A stretch of 9,699 nucleotides of DNA from an uncultured Paenibacillaceae bacterium (lineage in GTDB: Bacteria; Bacillota; Bacilli; Paenibacillales; CALAME01), in NCBI GenBank assembly GCA_937983035.1, contig CALKAN010000332.1, forward strand, positions 1 to 9,699, in the 5' to 3' direction. Positions 1 through 6,536 of this stretch are shown in pieces. Position 1 is the stretch's first letter; every line of letters begins with the position of its first letter. The notes under the pieces are model-generated. The model did not search any database. It was given only the letters and a program-made list of their open reading frames with translations, and had not been told where the DNA came from. A program made the translations under genes and the position numbers.

Positions 1-110
1 AAAACTAAGATGCAGTCACCGTTTCGCAAATCATCTTGCACGCCGTTATAAAGCAGCCTGTCTGCGTCTTGCTGAGTAAGCTGGTCAGGGTCAAATTGGG
101 AAATGAACAT
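1..110 (-). CDS. Start of a YdcF/DUF218-family protein (3' part outside window)
   Basis: The first 36 codons of a minus-strand gene are visible; it continues past the left edge. The ATG at 110 is preceded on its own strand by a perfect GGAGGAG ribosome binding site, so the start is well supported. The product begins MFISQFDPDQLTQQ and reaches NGDCILVF at the edge. From memory, YdcF-family (DUF218) proteins of Bacillales have this kind of N-terminus: a short acidic helix rich in Q and L, a D-D-x-x-x-G-D-C-I segment, then a first beta strand leading into a glycine-serine loop. The family is widespread and its biochemical role is poorly defined; some members act in envelope metabolism. Only a short stretch is seen, so the family call is tentative. 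It is transcribed divergently from the FG-GAP gene. Confidence 0.5.
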   Translation of the reverse strand, partial: MFISQFDPDQLTQQDADRLLYNGVQDDLRNGDCILV

Positions 111-153
111 AGGAGCTCCTCCGATCGCGAATAATAAAAAATTTTCTTCTTTC

Positions 154-162
154 ATTTTACCA
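154..162 (-). promoter_or_regulatory. Candidate extended -10 promoter for the left-edge gene
   Basis: On the minus strand the sequence is TGGTAAAAT, a TG-N extended -10 with hexamer TAAAAT (one mismatch to TATAAT), about 44 bases upstream of the ATG at 110. I see no convincing -35 hexamer at 16-18 bases spacing, so this is a moderate to weak call. Confidence 0.3.
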
Positions 163-231
163 TTTATTGCATAAAAAGGCGTTCATTTTTCAATTTCTTT
201 CCAAGCATGCGCAAAACCGCTGCTCAGCACA

Positions 232-237
232 TATAAT
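232..237 (+). promoter_or_regulatory. Candidate -10 element for the FG-GAP gene
   Basis: A perfect TATAAT lies about 40 bases upstream of the ATG at 277. The -35 position (209-214) reads GCGCAA and does not match TTGACA. The wider string CATATAAT also fits the -10 pattern CATANANT used by sporulation sigma factors E and K, but I cannot find their matching -35. The controlling sigma factor is therefore open. Confidence 0.3.
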
Positions 238-263
238 GATCAAGACAACAGCCTAATTGGAAT

Positions 264-269
264 GAGGGG
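264..269 (+). promoter_or_regulatory. Ribosome binding site that fixes the FG-GAP gene start
   Basis: GAGGGG sits 7 bases before the ATG at 277. An in-frame ATG at 262 lies immediately upstream of this site and has no ribosome binding site of its own, so the ATG at 277 is the better start. Confidence 0.6.
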
Positions 270-276
270 AAAAAAA

Positions 277-1038
277 ATGTTTTATCATTGTCATGTCAGC
301 CCTTTTTACACGATGAGGATTCAAACGGAAGGACATGTTGTTAACAGTCAATGGGGAGATGTCAATGGGGACGGCATCGCTGATTATGTATACTTAACCG
401 GAACTGCGTCAGCGGACTCTCCTTATACGCAAAATATCCAGCTTCATGTCAGAGACGGACGAACAAATCAAACCTTTTCGATTCCATTAAAAGAAAATAC
501 AGGATACAACCCGACGATCTTTTTAGGAGATTTTACGGGCAACGGCGTGAATGAGATCTTGATCAACATTGATTCAGGGGGAAGCGGAGCATTTACCTAT
601 GACAGCATGTATTCGTTTCTAAACAACAGAGCTCAGCTTCTCTATGACAACGATTGGTTCGTTGAATCATACAGCAAAGATACGGATGTCATCTATGAGG
701 ACGGGTACAAAGTTCGAATCTTAAATCGATCGCTGAACAAACAATATGTGCTGGATATCAGTGAACGCGGCCGAGACTATTTAAGCCAAATGTACGATGA
801 ACAAGGCAAATTAACAAAACCGACTAGAGGAAGCGTGCTCGGCGTCAGCGGCGCTTATCCGATCGATCTGCAAAGAGACGGCATTTATGAGCTGTTTCCG
901 TTTCAACGAGTGATCGGACTATACAACGCTGATGCACTCGGCTATTTGCAGACCCCGCTGAGCTGGGACAAAGAACAATTGCGGTTTGTTCCCATGTATC
1001 AACTGGCTGCCGTATTCGGCAATGAAATAACTGATTAG
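277..1038 (+). CDS. FG-GAP/VCBS-repeat protein, uncharacterised
   Basis: Product of 253 residues, beginning MFYHCHVSPFYTM. The ATG at 277 is preferred over the in-frame ATG at 262 because GAGGGG precedes it by 7 bases. Residues 28-36 read DVNGDGIAD, the calcium-binding D-x-N-G-D-G-x-x-D loop of FG-GAP/VCBS repeats. A second, degenerate copy, GDFTGNGVNEIL, follows near residue 87, and a third, IDLQRDGIYELF, near residue 197. The spacing and the Y-x-x-T/L-F-L-G-D pattern suggest blades of a small beta-propeller. I recall similar stand-alone proteins of about this length from Bacillus and relatives, annotated only as VCBS-repeat proteins. FG-GAP proteins are usually extracellular or surface bound, yet no signal peptide, lipobox or membrane segment is visible. 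It is the only plus-strand gene in the window and has no operon partner. Its function is unknown. Confidence 0.8.
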   Translation: MFYHCHVSPFYTMRIQTEGHVVNSQWGDVNGDGIADYVYLTGTASADSPYTQNIQLHVRDGRTNQTFSIPLKENTGYNPTIFLGDFTGNGVNEILINIDSGGSGAFTYDSMYSFLNNRAQLLYDNDWFVESYSKDTDVIYEDGYKVRILNRSLNKQYVLDISERGRDYLSQMYDEQGKLTKPTRGSVLGVSGAYPIDLQRDGIYELFPFQRVIGLYNADALGYLQTPLSWDKEQLRFVPMYQLAAVFGNEITD

Positions 1039-1077
1039 TCGCTGCTGTTCCATGATGATAGTTGCTGAAACATGAAA

Positions 1078-1101
1078 AACTGGCCCATCTTTGGGCCAGT
1101 T
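1078..1101 (-). terminator. Intrinsic terminator of the drug exporter gene
   Basis: A perfect 10-bp stem, AACTGGCCCA pairing with TGGGCCAGTT around a 4-base loop, starts 5 bases past the stop codon at 1107. On the minus strand it is followed by TTTC, so together with the stem end it makes a run of five T. On the plus strand the following bases are CATATTTAAC, a weaker tail, so it may also stop the convergent FG-GAP transcript but less efficiently. Confidence 0.8.
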
Positions 1102-1106
1102 CATAT

Positions 1107-2612
1107 TTAACTTACTTTCGGTTTTTTATCTGGGCTTAATGTGGATTGCACCGCTTCTCGCGAAGTGACGGGAACACGCTTAATAAACAGAGCGAGTATA
1201 AATGCAAGGATTGCAAATACAAGTCCGATCGTAAACGACAGCTTAACCCCCGCTGCCAGTGCCAGCGTGCGATCTGCCGGGACAGGCTGTGCAATGCCTG
1301 ACAAGTAGCGTTGCTCGCCCATGGTCATGATCGTGATGAACAGGGCTGTGCCAATGGCTGCAGACACTTGCATCAGCGTATTCGCAATGGCAGCTCCGTG
1401 CGGATAAAGGTAAGGCGGAAGCTGGTTGAGCCCGTTCGTTTGTGCGGGCATCATCACCATCGCTACGGAAACCATGAGAAAAATATACAAGACCGCCACT
1501 GTCACCGGTCCTGCGCCTTGATCGAGCATCCGCAGCATGAAGATGGTGGCGATGAGCATCAACATGCCCGGAATGAGCAGCCAGCGCGGACCAAACTTAT
1601 CAAACAAATATCCCATGATTGGAGATAGTGCACCGTTGACCAAGCCGCCAGGCAGCATGACCAAGCCTACGGTTACTGCAGCAAAAGCCAACACATCCAA
1701 CAAGAACATCGGCATGACAATCATCGTTGCAAACATCGTCATCGTCACAATCATCATCACAATGATCGCTAAGCTGAACATCGGATAAGAAAAAGCCCGC
1801 ATATCCAGCATCGGCGTTTTCAGCTTGATTTGTCTCAAGACAAAGAAAAACAGTGAAACGGTCCCTGCTGCAATCGCTCCGATGACGAGCGGATCCCCAA
1901 ATCCAGTGCCTTCTCCGGCAGAGCTGAAACCAATGACGATTCCTCCAAAGCCAATCGTAGATAAAACCAATGAAATAATGTCAATTTTCGGATTCGTCTG
2001 TTCCGTAACATTCTTCAATGACACGATGCCATACAGGATCGAAATTGCCGCAATAGGAATGACGAAATAAAACAGCCAGCGCCATGATAAGTAATCAACA
2101 ATGACGCCTGACACGGTCGGTCCTAATGCCGGCGCAAACATGATCACGAGTCCAAGCAGACCCATCACGCGCCCCCTGCGCTCCGGCGGAATGACCGCTA
2201 ATACAACATTCGTAAACAACGGAAGCAAGATGCCGGTTCCAGCCGCTTGGATGATTCTTCCCAATAATAAAACAGGAAAGACCGGAGCAAAACCGGCGAT
2301 CACGGTCCCGATTCCAAATAAGCCCATCGCTGTCAAATACAATTGTCTTGTCGTAAATCGCTGAATAAGAAACGCGCTGACCGGAACTAAGATCGCAATG
2401 ACGAGCAAATAACTCGTCGTCAGCCATTGCGCCATCCCTTTAGTAATATCGAGTGCATGCATGATCGGCGTAATCGCCACATTCATCAGCGTTTCATTTA
2501 AAATGGCAACGAAAGCGCCCGTTAACAAAACTGCGATTAGTGGAACGACTTTCACCGGAGCTTGCTCGCTGTGATCTTTGCGCTGATCTTGCACATTTTC
2601 CTGTTTCGACAT
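1107..2612 (-). CDS. lmrB: DHA2-family multidrug efflux MFS transporter, LmrB-like
   Basis: A 501-residue integral membrane protein of the major facilitator superfamily, DHA2 group (EmrB/QacA/LmrB), which exports drugs in exchange for protons. Hydrophobic segments fit about 14 helices. Visible motifs are LNETLMNVAITPI in helix 1 (residues 38-50, the family form of LDxTVxNVALP), FLIQRFTTRQLYL (motif A, about 81-93), LLLGRIIQAAGTG with the conserved Arg119 (motif B), and the proline/glycine-rich motif C, GLVIMFAPALGPTVSG (154-169), followed by WRW. The segments STIGFGGIVIGFSSAGEG and MMPAQTNGLNQLP closely resemble B. subtilis LmrB (lincomycin and puromycin resistance) as I remember it, so the symbol is assigned by similarity and the substrate is not proven. 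Length is normal. The start has an AAGGGAG site 8 bases upstream. No regulator gene such as lmrA is adjacent. Confidence 0.88.
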   Translation of the reverse strand: MSKQENVQDQRKDHSEQAPVKVVPLIAVLLTGAFVAILNETLMNVAITPIMHALDITKGMAQWLTTSYLLVIAILVPVSAFLIQRFTTRQLYLTAMGLFGIGTVIAGFAPVFPVLLLGRIIQAAGTGILLPLFTNVVLAVIPPERRGRVMGLLGLVIMFAPALGPTVSGVIVDYLSWRWLFYFVIPIAAISILYGIVSLKNVTEQTNPKIDIISLVLSTIGFGGIVIGFSSAGEGTGFGDPLVIGAIAAGTVSLFFFVLRQIKLKTPMLDMRAFSYPMFSLAIIVMMIVTMTMFATMIVMPMFLLDVLAFAAVTVGLVMLPGGLVNGALSPIMGYLFDKFGPRWLLIPGMLMLIATIFMLRMLDQGAGPVTVAVLYIFLMVSVAMVMMPAQTNGLNQLPPYLYPHGAAIANTLMQVSAAIGTALFITIMTMGEQRYLSGIAQPVPADRTLALAAGVKLSFTIGLVFAILAFILALFIKRVPVTSREAVQSTLSPDKKPKVS

Positions 2613-2746
2613 TAACGAATCTCCCTTCTTTCATGTATTTTTCACTTTAAACCAAAAAATAACCCCTATTCCATGTCGAACAGGAGCAGTTTCCGGGCAA
2701 ATATTTTGCTGTCAAACATTGAGATTCCAATCAAGATAAGTTGTAG

Positions 2747-2773
2747 ATTATCAAATAATGTGACAGTTGTCAA
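2747..2773 (-). promoter_or_regulatory. Candidate promoter of the drug exporter with overlapping inverted repeat
   Basis: On the minus strand, a perfect TTGACA (2768-2773) and GATAAT (2747-2752, one mismatch to TATAAT) are separated by a rather short 15 bases. The inverted repeat TGACA-GT-TGTCA (2761-2772) overlaps the -35 and would suit a dimeric repressor operator. The implied leader to the exporter start is about 130 nt. No regulator is encoded nearby. Confidence 0.45.
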
Positions 2774-2818
2774 TAAAAAGTTTCATGATTTTTTTCGCCA
2801 TGCATGCCCTGCACAAAT

Positions 2819-2862
2819 GACCTTTGACACAAGACTTTGGAATGATCTCGTGCCAAAGGTCT
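2819..2862 (-). other. Competing inverted repeats downstream of the beta-helix gene
   Basis: The segment AAGACCTTTGG (minus strand, 2862-2852 region) can pair with CCAAAGTCTT (2840-2831, one bulged base), or its core GACCTTTG (2861-2854) can pair with CAAAGGTC (2826-2819). The two hairpins exclude each other. Neither is followed by a proper T run, so this is at best a weak terminator; it may simply protect the 3' end of the beta-helix mRNA. Confidence 0.35.
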
Positions 2863-2886
2863 TCCTTTCATCGGTCCATAACAATG

Positions 2887-4713
2887 CTATTCAATGTTTC
2901 CTTCTTTGATGCTGTCTGATCCGTTATCGCTTAAGTTAGATGAAACGCCGCTGTTCTTTAAAATGTTATCTTTAATGATGCAATGCTGGCAAGCTGACGA
3001 AACGGCTAATCCATTTCTTTGAAAATTTGTGCCGCCGTTAAATGATACATTATTTTTTAAAATAGAATGATTCGCTCCGTTTGAAACCCGGATTCCGTCA
3101 TAAGAACCTGGTGCTTTCGTCCCGTTGGCGATCGCTTTGTTGGAATCGATAACCGTTCGCAAAATATTTGCGGTCGCAACGATGCCATGCTGTCCATTGT
3201 GCAGCGATATGTTATGCATCAGATCATTGTCGGCTGAATCTGCCAGCGATGCGGTCAGCACGATGCCGTCCTTCCCATTGTTTCTAACGGCATTATTCGT
3301 AAATTTGCAATGGTTGATGCCTGATCCATAAATGCCGTTGCCAAGATTAGATGTTGAAAAATTGCTGTCGATGAGAACGTCTTCAGAATGAATCACATGA
3401 ATTCCATCGCCATGGCAATCCGCAATCGGATTATGGGAAACAACTCCATGACTGCAGCCAGTTATATAAATCCCGTGATCATCCGCACGAACGATTGTAT
3501 TGTTGGCAACTGTAAAATTTGTGCATTTTTGCAGTGCAACAGCCCATTCATCCACACCCTCTATCGTGTTCCCTTCAACAATAATATTGACCATTTTTTC
3601 ACTGCTGGCTGCCTCAGAAAATACCCAGATCGCCTTGCGGTGGCCGGAGCTGGTTCTTCGAATATTTTTTAACGTATTGTTGCTGATGACAATGTTTCGT
3701 ATCTCCGTATTCAATCTTCCTTCAACGACAATCCCCAATCGAGCATCGTCAATCGTATTGTTGGATATAACCGCATGTTCGTAATTGTATGTACGAATGC
3801 ATTGACCCCGCATGCGTTCAAAATGATTGCCAATAATGCGGATATGCGAATGCGTGATGCTTTCGGTTCCGGAATGAGAGCCGACTCCTCGATCACAATC
3901 CTTAAAAGTGCAATGCAGCACGGAAATATTTCGGCAAGGAGTATCGTCATATGCGCCAAATGGCGGAAAGACACTCGAATTTTTGGCCAAGTCAATCTGA
4001 ATGGCCTCCGAATGCCTGTCTCCCCACATGACCATGCGCTCAAAAATGCAACTGGCAACCTCTCCCGTATCGACTGCATTCAATTCTATGAAATGACTGT
4101 TGCCGTTATTCATCATCTTTGTCCGATAAAATAGGATATTCCTTGCGTGGCCAAACATAAAATGAGTGAATTGCGACTGTTTTTCATCAACATTGCCGTC
4201 CCAAACTCCGCCAACAATTGTAATATTCCCATTCCCATCATAGCCGTAAAAAACATCCGTATGATTGCCGTTTGTAAACATAGGACTGTACAGTCCATTT
4301 CTCTTTATCACGGCGTTGGGCGCTGCGACAATCGTAGTATTTTCATATATGACCAGCGTGCTGCTGACAAGATATGTTCCCTCAGGTATATATAAAATCC
4401 CTCCTCCCTCATCTCTCAACTGTTCAAACGCATGTTTGAAAGAAACAGTCCAGTCGTCATTTTGAACATAAGATTCAAAGGCATGAAGATCCAAAGGGCA
4501 GCGTTCCAACGCATCGGATATGTGAACAAGCTTTTCTTCGATCTGATCCAGCCTGCCTCCCGCATCTGACTCCGAATTCGAATCTGCGCGTATCGAATGC
4601 ATCAATCCTCCTGTCAAACCGCCGGATAACACCGCAGCTCCCGTCAGCCCCAGCGTCTTCATTAATGTTCTTCTGCTCATTTTGCCATTTTCTTTATTCC
4701 ATGATTGAACCAC
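2887..4713 (-). CDS. Exported right-handed parallel beta-helix protein with Tat signal
   Basis: Product of 608 residues if translation starts at the GTG at 4713, which has GGGAGGAG 6 bases upstream. An upstream in-frame ATG at 4758 lacks a site and a downstream ATG at 4680 has a poor one. Residues 13-19 read SRRTLMK, a twin-arginine motif, followed by a mildly hydrophobic stretch (LGLTGAAVLSGGLTGGLM), so Tat export is likely. Residues about 80-160, ending GGGILYIPEGTYLVSSTLVI, match the start of the pectate-lyase/epimerase superfamily. The rest is a long series of beta-helix coils with repeated I-x-x-N-x-I and G-I-x-x patterns, for example VISNNTIDDA and VANNTIVRADDHGIYI. Such folds act on or bind polysaccharides (lyase, C5-epimerase, GH28-like), but I cannot pick a catalytic triad or a substrate. 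It lies downstream of a solute-binding lipoprotein gene on the same strand and may be co-transcribed with it. Confidence 0.8.
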   Translation of the reverse strand: MVQSWNKENGKMSRRTLMKTLGLTGAAVLSGGLTGGLMHSIRADSNSESDAGGRLDQIEEKLVHISDALERCPLDLHAFESYVQNDDWTVSFKHAFEQLRDEGGGILYIPEGTYLVSSTLVIYENTTIVAAPNAVIKRNGLYSPMFTNGNHTDVFYGYDGNGNITIVGGVWDGNVDEKQSQFTHFMFGHARNILFYRTKMMNNGNSHFIELNAVDTGEVASCIFERMVMWGDRHSEAIQIDLAKNSSVFPPFGAYDDTPCRNISVLHCTFKDCDRGVGSHSGTESITHSHIRIIGNHFERMRGQCIRTYNYEHAVISNNTIDDARLGIVVEGRLNTEIRNIVISNNTLKNIRRTSSGHRKAIWVFSEAASSEKMVNIIVEGNTIEGVDEWAVALQKCTNFTVANNTIVRADDHGIYITGCSHGVVSHNPIADCHGDGIHVIHSEDVLIDSNFSTSNLGNGIYGSGINHCKFTNNAVRNNGKDGIVLTASLADSADNDLMHNISLHNGQHGIVATANILRTVIDSNKAIANGTKAPGSYDGIRVSNGANHSILKNNVSFNGGTNFQRNGLAVSSACQHCIIKDNILKNSGVSSNLSDNGSDSIKEGNIE

Positions 4714-4719
4714 CCGAAT

Positions 4720-4727
4720 CTCCTCCC
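4720..4727 (-). promoter_or_regulatory. Ribosome binding site that fixes a GTG start for the beta-helix gene
   Basis: GGGAGGAG on the minus strand ends 6 bases before the GTG at 4713. It is the best site near any in-frame start of this gene, and it places the twin-arginine pair at residues 14-15, as expected for a Tat signal. Confidence 0.6.
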
Positions 4728-4769
4728 GCAAAAGCAATGCATAATAAAATGGATCCAATCATATAGACA

Positions 4770-4824
4770 GGGAAACACCCATTCCAATTTTTGCAGGGCA
4801 CATGCCCAAGAATGGATGTTTCCC
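4770..4824 (-). terminator. Long intergenic hairpin after the solute-binding protein gene
   Basis: The arms at 4770-4784 and 4810-4824 form 15 base pairs in minus-strand RNA with a single U-G wobble (a C/A mismatch as DNA on the plus strand). The 25-base loop contains GGGC-ACAT-GCCC, a small inner hairpin. It begins 26 bases past the stop codon at 4851. No T run follows, so it is an incomplete intrinsic terminator; it may instead stabilise the upstream mRNA or uncouple expression of the two genes. A repeated CCCATTC at 4822-4828 allows a competing, shorter hairpin. Confidence 0.5.
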
Positions 4825-4850
4825 ATTCATGTTCCTAAAAGCCGCGAAAA

Positions 4851-6242
4851 TTAATTCATGCTTTTCATAATTTCCTCTATAGCCAAGTCTGCTGCTTCTT
4901 GTGCTTCTCTTAATGCAGTGTTGATATCTTTTTTGTTGATCGCCATCTCTCTGCGCAGGGCGCGAATGAGTGCCTGCACTTCCTTATCAGCGATATGAGG
5001 CGGCGGTGTCGGCGATGAAGGATTTTTAAAGATGGCTGCAGTATTTTTGTCTGCTAAAACTGGGTTATTCGTGCCGAATAATTTTTCGATCTCCGGATCA
5101 TCCAGCACGGTGACGCGGGAATCTTTGCTCAGCTCAATCTGCTGTTCGCGAGAAACGACCATTTCGATGACTTGCATGGCTTGATCTTTGTATTGGCTCG
5201 GTTTCGTAATGATGAGCATATCCGCCAGCGCATGACGCCCAACGCCGACTTTGTCTTCAAAGGTCGGATTCGTCACCATATCCCAATTCGGCGCCTTGCC
5301 TTCTGCTTCTGCCTGCAATAGATCGCTGACAATCTTCGTCACCCAGTCAGGCTGCATCGCCTGAATATGGTCAACTACGAACCCGGTCGGTCCATAAGCA
5401 TATTTGTTTCCTTGCAAGTAGCCGGGCGTTTTATACTTTTGATCAAACAGCTCTAAGATTTTTCTGTACAACGGGATGTCAATCAGCGCTTTATTCGTCT
5501 CCGGATCGACAAAAGGCTGCGTATACGGACTGATCATATGGTCTGGGAAGCGCAGATCGATGCCGATATATTGGATGCCGTCTTCTTCACGCGTCAGCAG
5601 GCGGTGCAATTCCATCACTTCGCTCCACAGCATGTCATCAACCGGATAGTCCACCCCGAACTTGTCAAAGATGTCTCGGTTGTAAAACAGCGCGCCTTGA
5701 TTGCGGCTGAACGGCAAACCTTGCATTTCCCCAGGCTCCAAATTTTGCACGGCTGCGATCGCTGCTTGATTAAACGCCCCTAAATCAATGTTGAATTTTT
5801 GAATGAGTTCTGTCATGTCGTAAGGGAGGTCAAGTTGTTTTAACGGCATGTGCCAATCATTGTCCGAAACGATAATATCCGGGATTTCGCCAGCGGCGAC
5901 CAATTGATCTAATTCACCTTCAATTTTTTGCAGAGTGATGTGAGGATGAAGTTCGCTTAAAGGTTGGAGAAAGAACTTTTCATATTCAATTTCAGACAAT
6001 CGGACAACGTGCACATACAATTTCAAGGTGACAGGATCTGTCGAAACTTCAAATGCCGGCTTTTGATCTTCAGTTGGCTCATCTTGAGCAGGTTTTGGCG
6101 ATTCTTCTTTTCCGCTTCCTCCTGCAGAAGGGCTGGCAATTGCCGGACCTTCGGGACCATCTTCTGACGTTGCCGAACATCCGGCAAGAATGAGAACAAG
6201 AACGAAGCACAATGCAGCAACCGCTTTCAATTGATTGCTCAT
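4851..6242 (-). CDS. Extracellular solute-binding lipoprotein (family 1, sugar-type ABC importer component)
   Basis: Product of 463 residues. It starts with a type II signal peptide: a short charged N-terminus, the hydrophobic stretch AVAALCFVLVLILAG, and lipobox LAGC with the lipidated cysteine at residue 22. A low-complexity linker rich in S, G, P, E and K runs to about residue 65 and would tether the domain to the membrane. The mature part resembles family 1 solute-binding proteins: VTLKLYVHV as the first strand, GEIPDIIVSD, then GLPFSRNQGALFYNRDIFDKFGV, the typical hinge and ligand-cleft region, and a W-S-E-V-x-E-L-x-x-L-L helix. Such proteins deliver oligosaccharides to ABC permeases. 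No permease or ATPase gene is adjacent, so it is an orphan subunit here. The start has GAGGGGG 8 bases upstream. It is preceded by a long structured leader and a cre-like box, and followed by a Tat-exported beta-helix protein. The substrate is unknown. Confidence 0.85.
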   Translation of the reverse strand: MSNQLKAVAALCFVLVLILAGCSATSEDGPEGPAIASPSAGGSGKEESPKPAQDEPTEDQKPAFEVSTDPVTLKLYVHVVRLSEIEYEKFFLQPLSELHPHITLQKIEGELDQLVAAGEIPDIIVSDNDWHMPLKQLDLPYDMTELIQKFNIDLGAFNQAAIAAVQNLEPGEMQGLPFSRNQGALFYNRDIFDKFGVDYPVDDMLWSEVMELHRLLTREEDGIQYIGIDLRFPDHMISPYTQPFVDPETNKALIDIPLYRKILELFDQKYKTPGYLQGNKYAYGPTGFVVDHIQAMQPDWVTKIVSDLLQAEAEGKAPNWDMVTNPTFEDKVGVGRHALADMLIITKPSQYKDQAMQVIEMVVSREQQIELSKDSRVTVLDDPEIEKLFGTNNPVLADKNTAAIFKNPSSPTPPPHIADKEVQALIRALRREMAINKKDINTALREAQEAADLAIEEIMKSMN

Positions 6243-6265
6243 TTTTCAATCCCCCTCAATAAATA

Positions 6266-6394
6266 TTAATGATGCTTGCGAAGCAAGTTGGAAGCAGGAT
6301 TGCCCCCTCCCTTCTTGTCATCGACGCTGAATCCTGTAACAGCCGCAAATTGATAAAACGTTTTCAAAATCAGCTTGGCAAACTTTTCCTTCAC
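6266..6394 (-). CDS. Possible small ORF of 42 codons upstream of the solute-binding protein gene
   Basis: A frame starting at a GTG at 6394 encodes 42 residues, beginning (M)KEKFAKLILKTFYQFAAV and ending NLLRKHH, and stops 23 bases before the solute-binding protein ATG. An in-frame TGA lies just upstream, so the GTG is the first possible start. The N-terminal half is basic and amphipathic, the rest polar with a GGG run; codon use resembles the neighbours. The weak point is the start: AGGAGGTG, a perfect ribosome-binding sequence, ends so close to the GTG (1 base) that normal initiation is doubtful. The cre-like box also lies inside this frame. It could be a real small peptide, a leader peptide, or a chance frame in an untranslated leader. 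I recognise no family. Confidence 0.3.
   Translation of the reverse strand: MKEKFAKLILKTFYQFAAVTGFSVDDKKGGGNPASNLLRKHH
6353..6366 (-). promoter_or_regulatory. Candidate cre box (CcpA, catabolite control)
   Basis: Minus-strand TGAAAACGTTTTAT matches the cre consensus TGWAARCGYTWNCW at 13 of 14 positions. It lies about 110 bases upstream of the solute-binding protein start and about 165 bases downstream of the predicted transcription start, a position where CcpA usually blocks elongation. This fits a sugar-uptake gene under glucose repression. The role is inferred from the motif alone. Confidence 0.5.
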
Positions 6395-6440
6395 ACCTCC
6401 TCATCATAATATCCTGAGCAACACACGGTCTTTTAAGTTT

Positions 6441-6500
6441 AAAAATAAAAAAACCAACCCAAAACATATCAACATAAAGATATGTTTACGGATTGGTTTT
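6441..6500 (-). terminator. AT-rich intrinsic terminator or attenuator hairpin
   Basis: In minus-strand RNA, AAAACCAA (6500-6493) pairs with UUGGUUUU (6457-6450), and the inner arms AAACAUAUC (6487-6479) and GAUAUGUUU (6470-6462) form a 9-bp stem with an 8-base loop. A T-rich tail, TTTATTTTT, follows at 6449-6441. It ends the histidine phosphatase transcript read from 7152, or attenuates the transcript from the promoter at 6537-6565, or both. Confidence 0.65.
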
Positions 6501-6503
6501 CAC
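6486..6503 (-). CDS. Five-codon mini-ORF (MKTNP) in the leader, speculative
   Basis: GTG AAA ACC AAT CCG TAA, read on the minus strand, follows GGTGGAG by 5 bases and lies exactly in the left arm of the terminator-like hairpin at 6441-6500. A ribosome on it would cover that arm. An overlapping ATG-TGA start-stop lies 2 bases upstream. A frame this short is often chance; it is listed only because of its position and its ribosome binding site. Confidence 0.2.
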   Translation of the reverse strand: MKTNP

Positions 6504-6536
6504 ATCGTCTCCACCAGACCGTATAAATTTGATTTT

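Larger units (their letters stand above)
6423..6530 (-). ncRNA. Structured 5' leader RNA of the solute-binding protein transcript (candidate attenuator)
   Basis: In minus-strand RNA, AUACGGUCU (6524-6516) can pair over 9 bases (one wobble) with AGACCGUGU (6431-6423). This closes a domain that contains the mini-ORF and the terminator-like hairpin at 6441-6500. The same 5' segment can instead form a local hairpin GUCU-GGUGG-AGAC, so the two states exclude each other. This is the architecture of an attenuator or riboswitch-like leader, but it matches no class I know. The structure is read by eye and no energy was calculated. Confidence 0.4.

Noticed and set aside
919..1104. A 61-codon minus-strand frame overlapping the FG-GAP gene end.
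   Set aside because: It begins inside the terminator hairpin and is antisense to a well-supported gene; it has no ribosome binding site of its own.
2681..2715. A second TTGACA-like -35 closer to the exporter gene.
   Set aside because: No acceptable -10 hexamer lies 15-19 bases downstream of it on the minus strand.
2673..2909. A 78-codon plus-strand frame across the gap between the beta-helix and exporter genes.
   Set aside because: It has no ribosome binding site, overlaps the start of the exporter promoter region on the opposite strand and the end of the beta-helix gene, and its product looks unlike a protein domain.
3125..4465. Many plus-strand open frames antisense to the beta-helix gene.
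   Set aside because: They overlap a gene with strong domain evidence, lack ribosome binding sites, and read as low-complexity products.
6320..6408. A 29-codon minus-strand frame starting ATGATGAGG with several cysteines.
   Set aside because: There is no ribosome binding site before it and it overlaps the ribosome-binding sequence AGGAGGTG in coding; likely chance.
6423..6530. Inverted repeats enclosing a hairpin, reminiscent of a retron msr-msd locus.
   Set aside because: No reverse transcriptase gene is in the window, and the T-rich tail with the nearby promoter fits an attenuator or terminator better.
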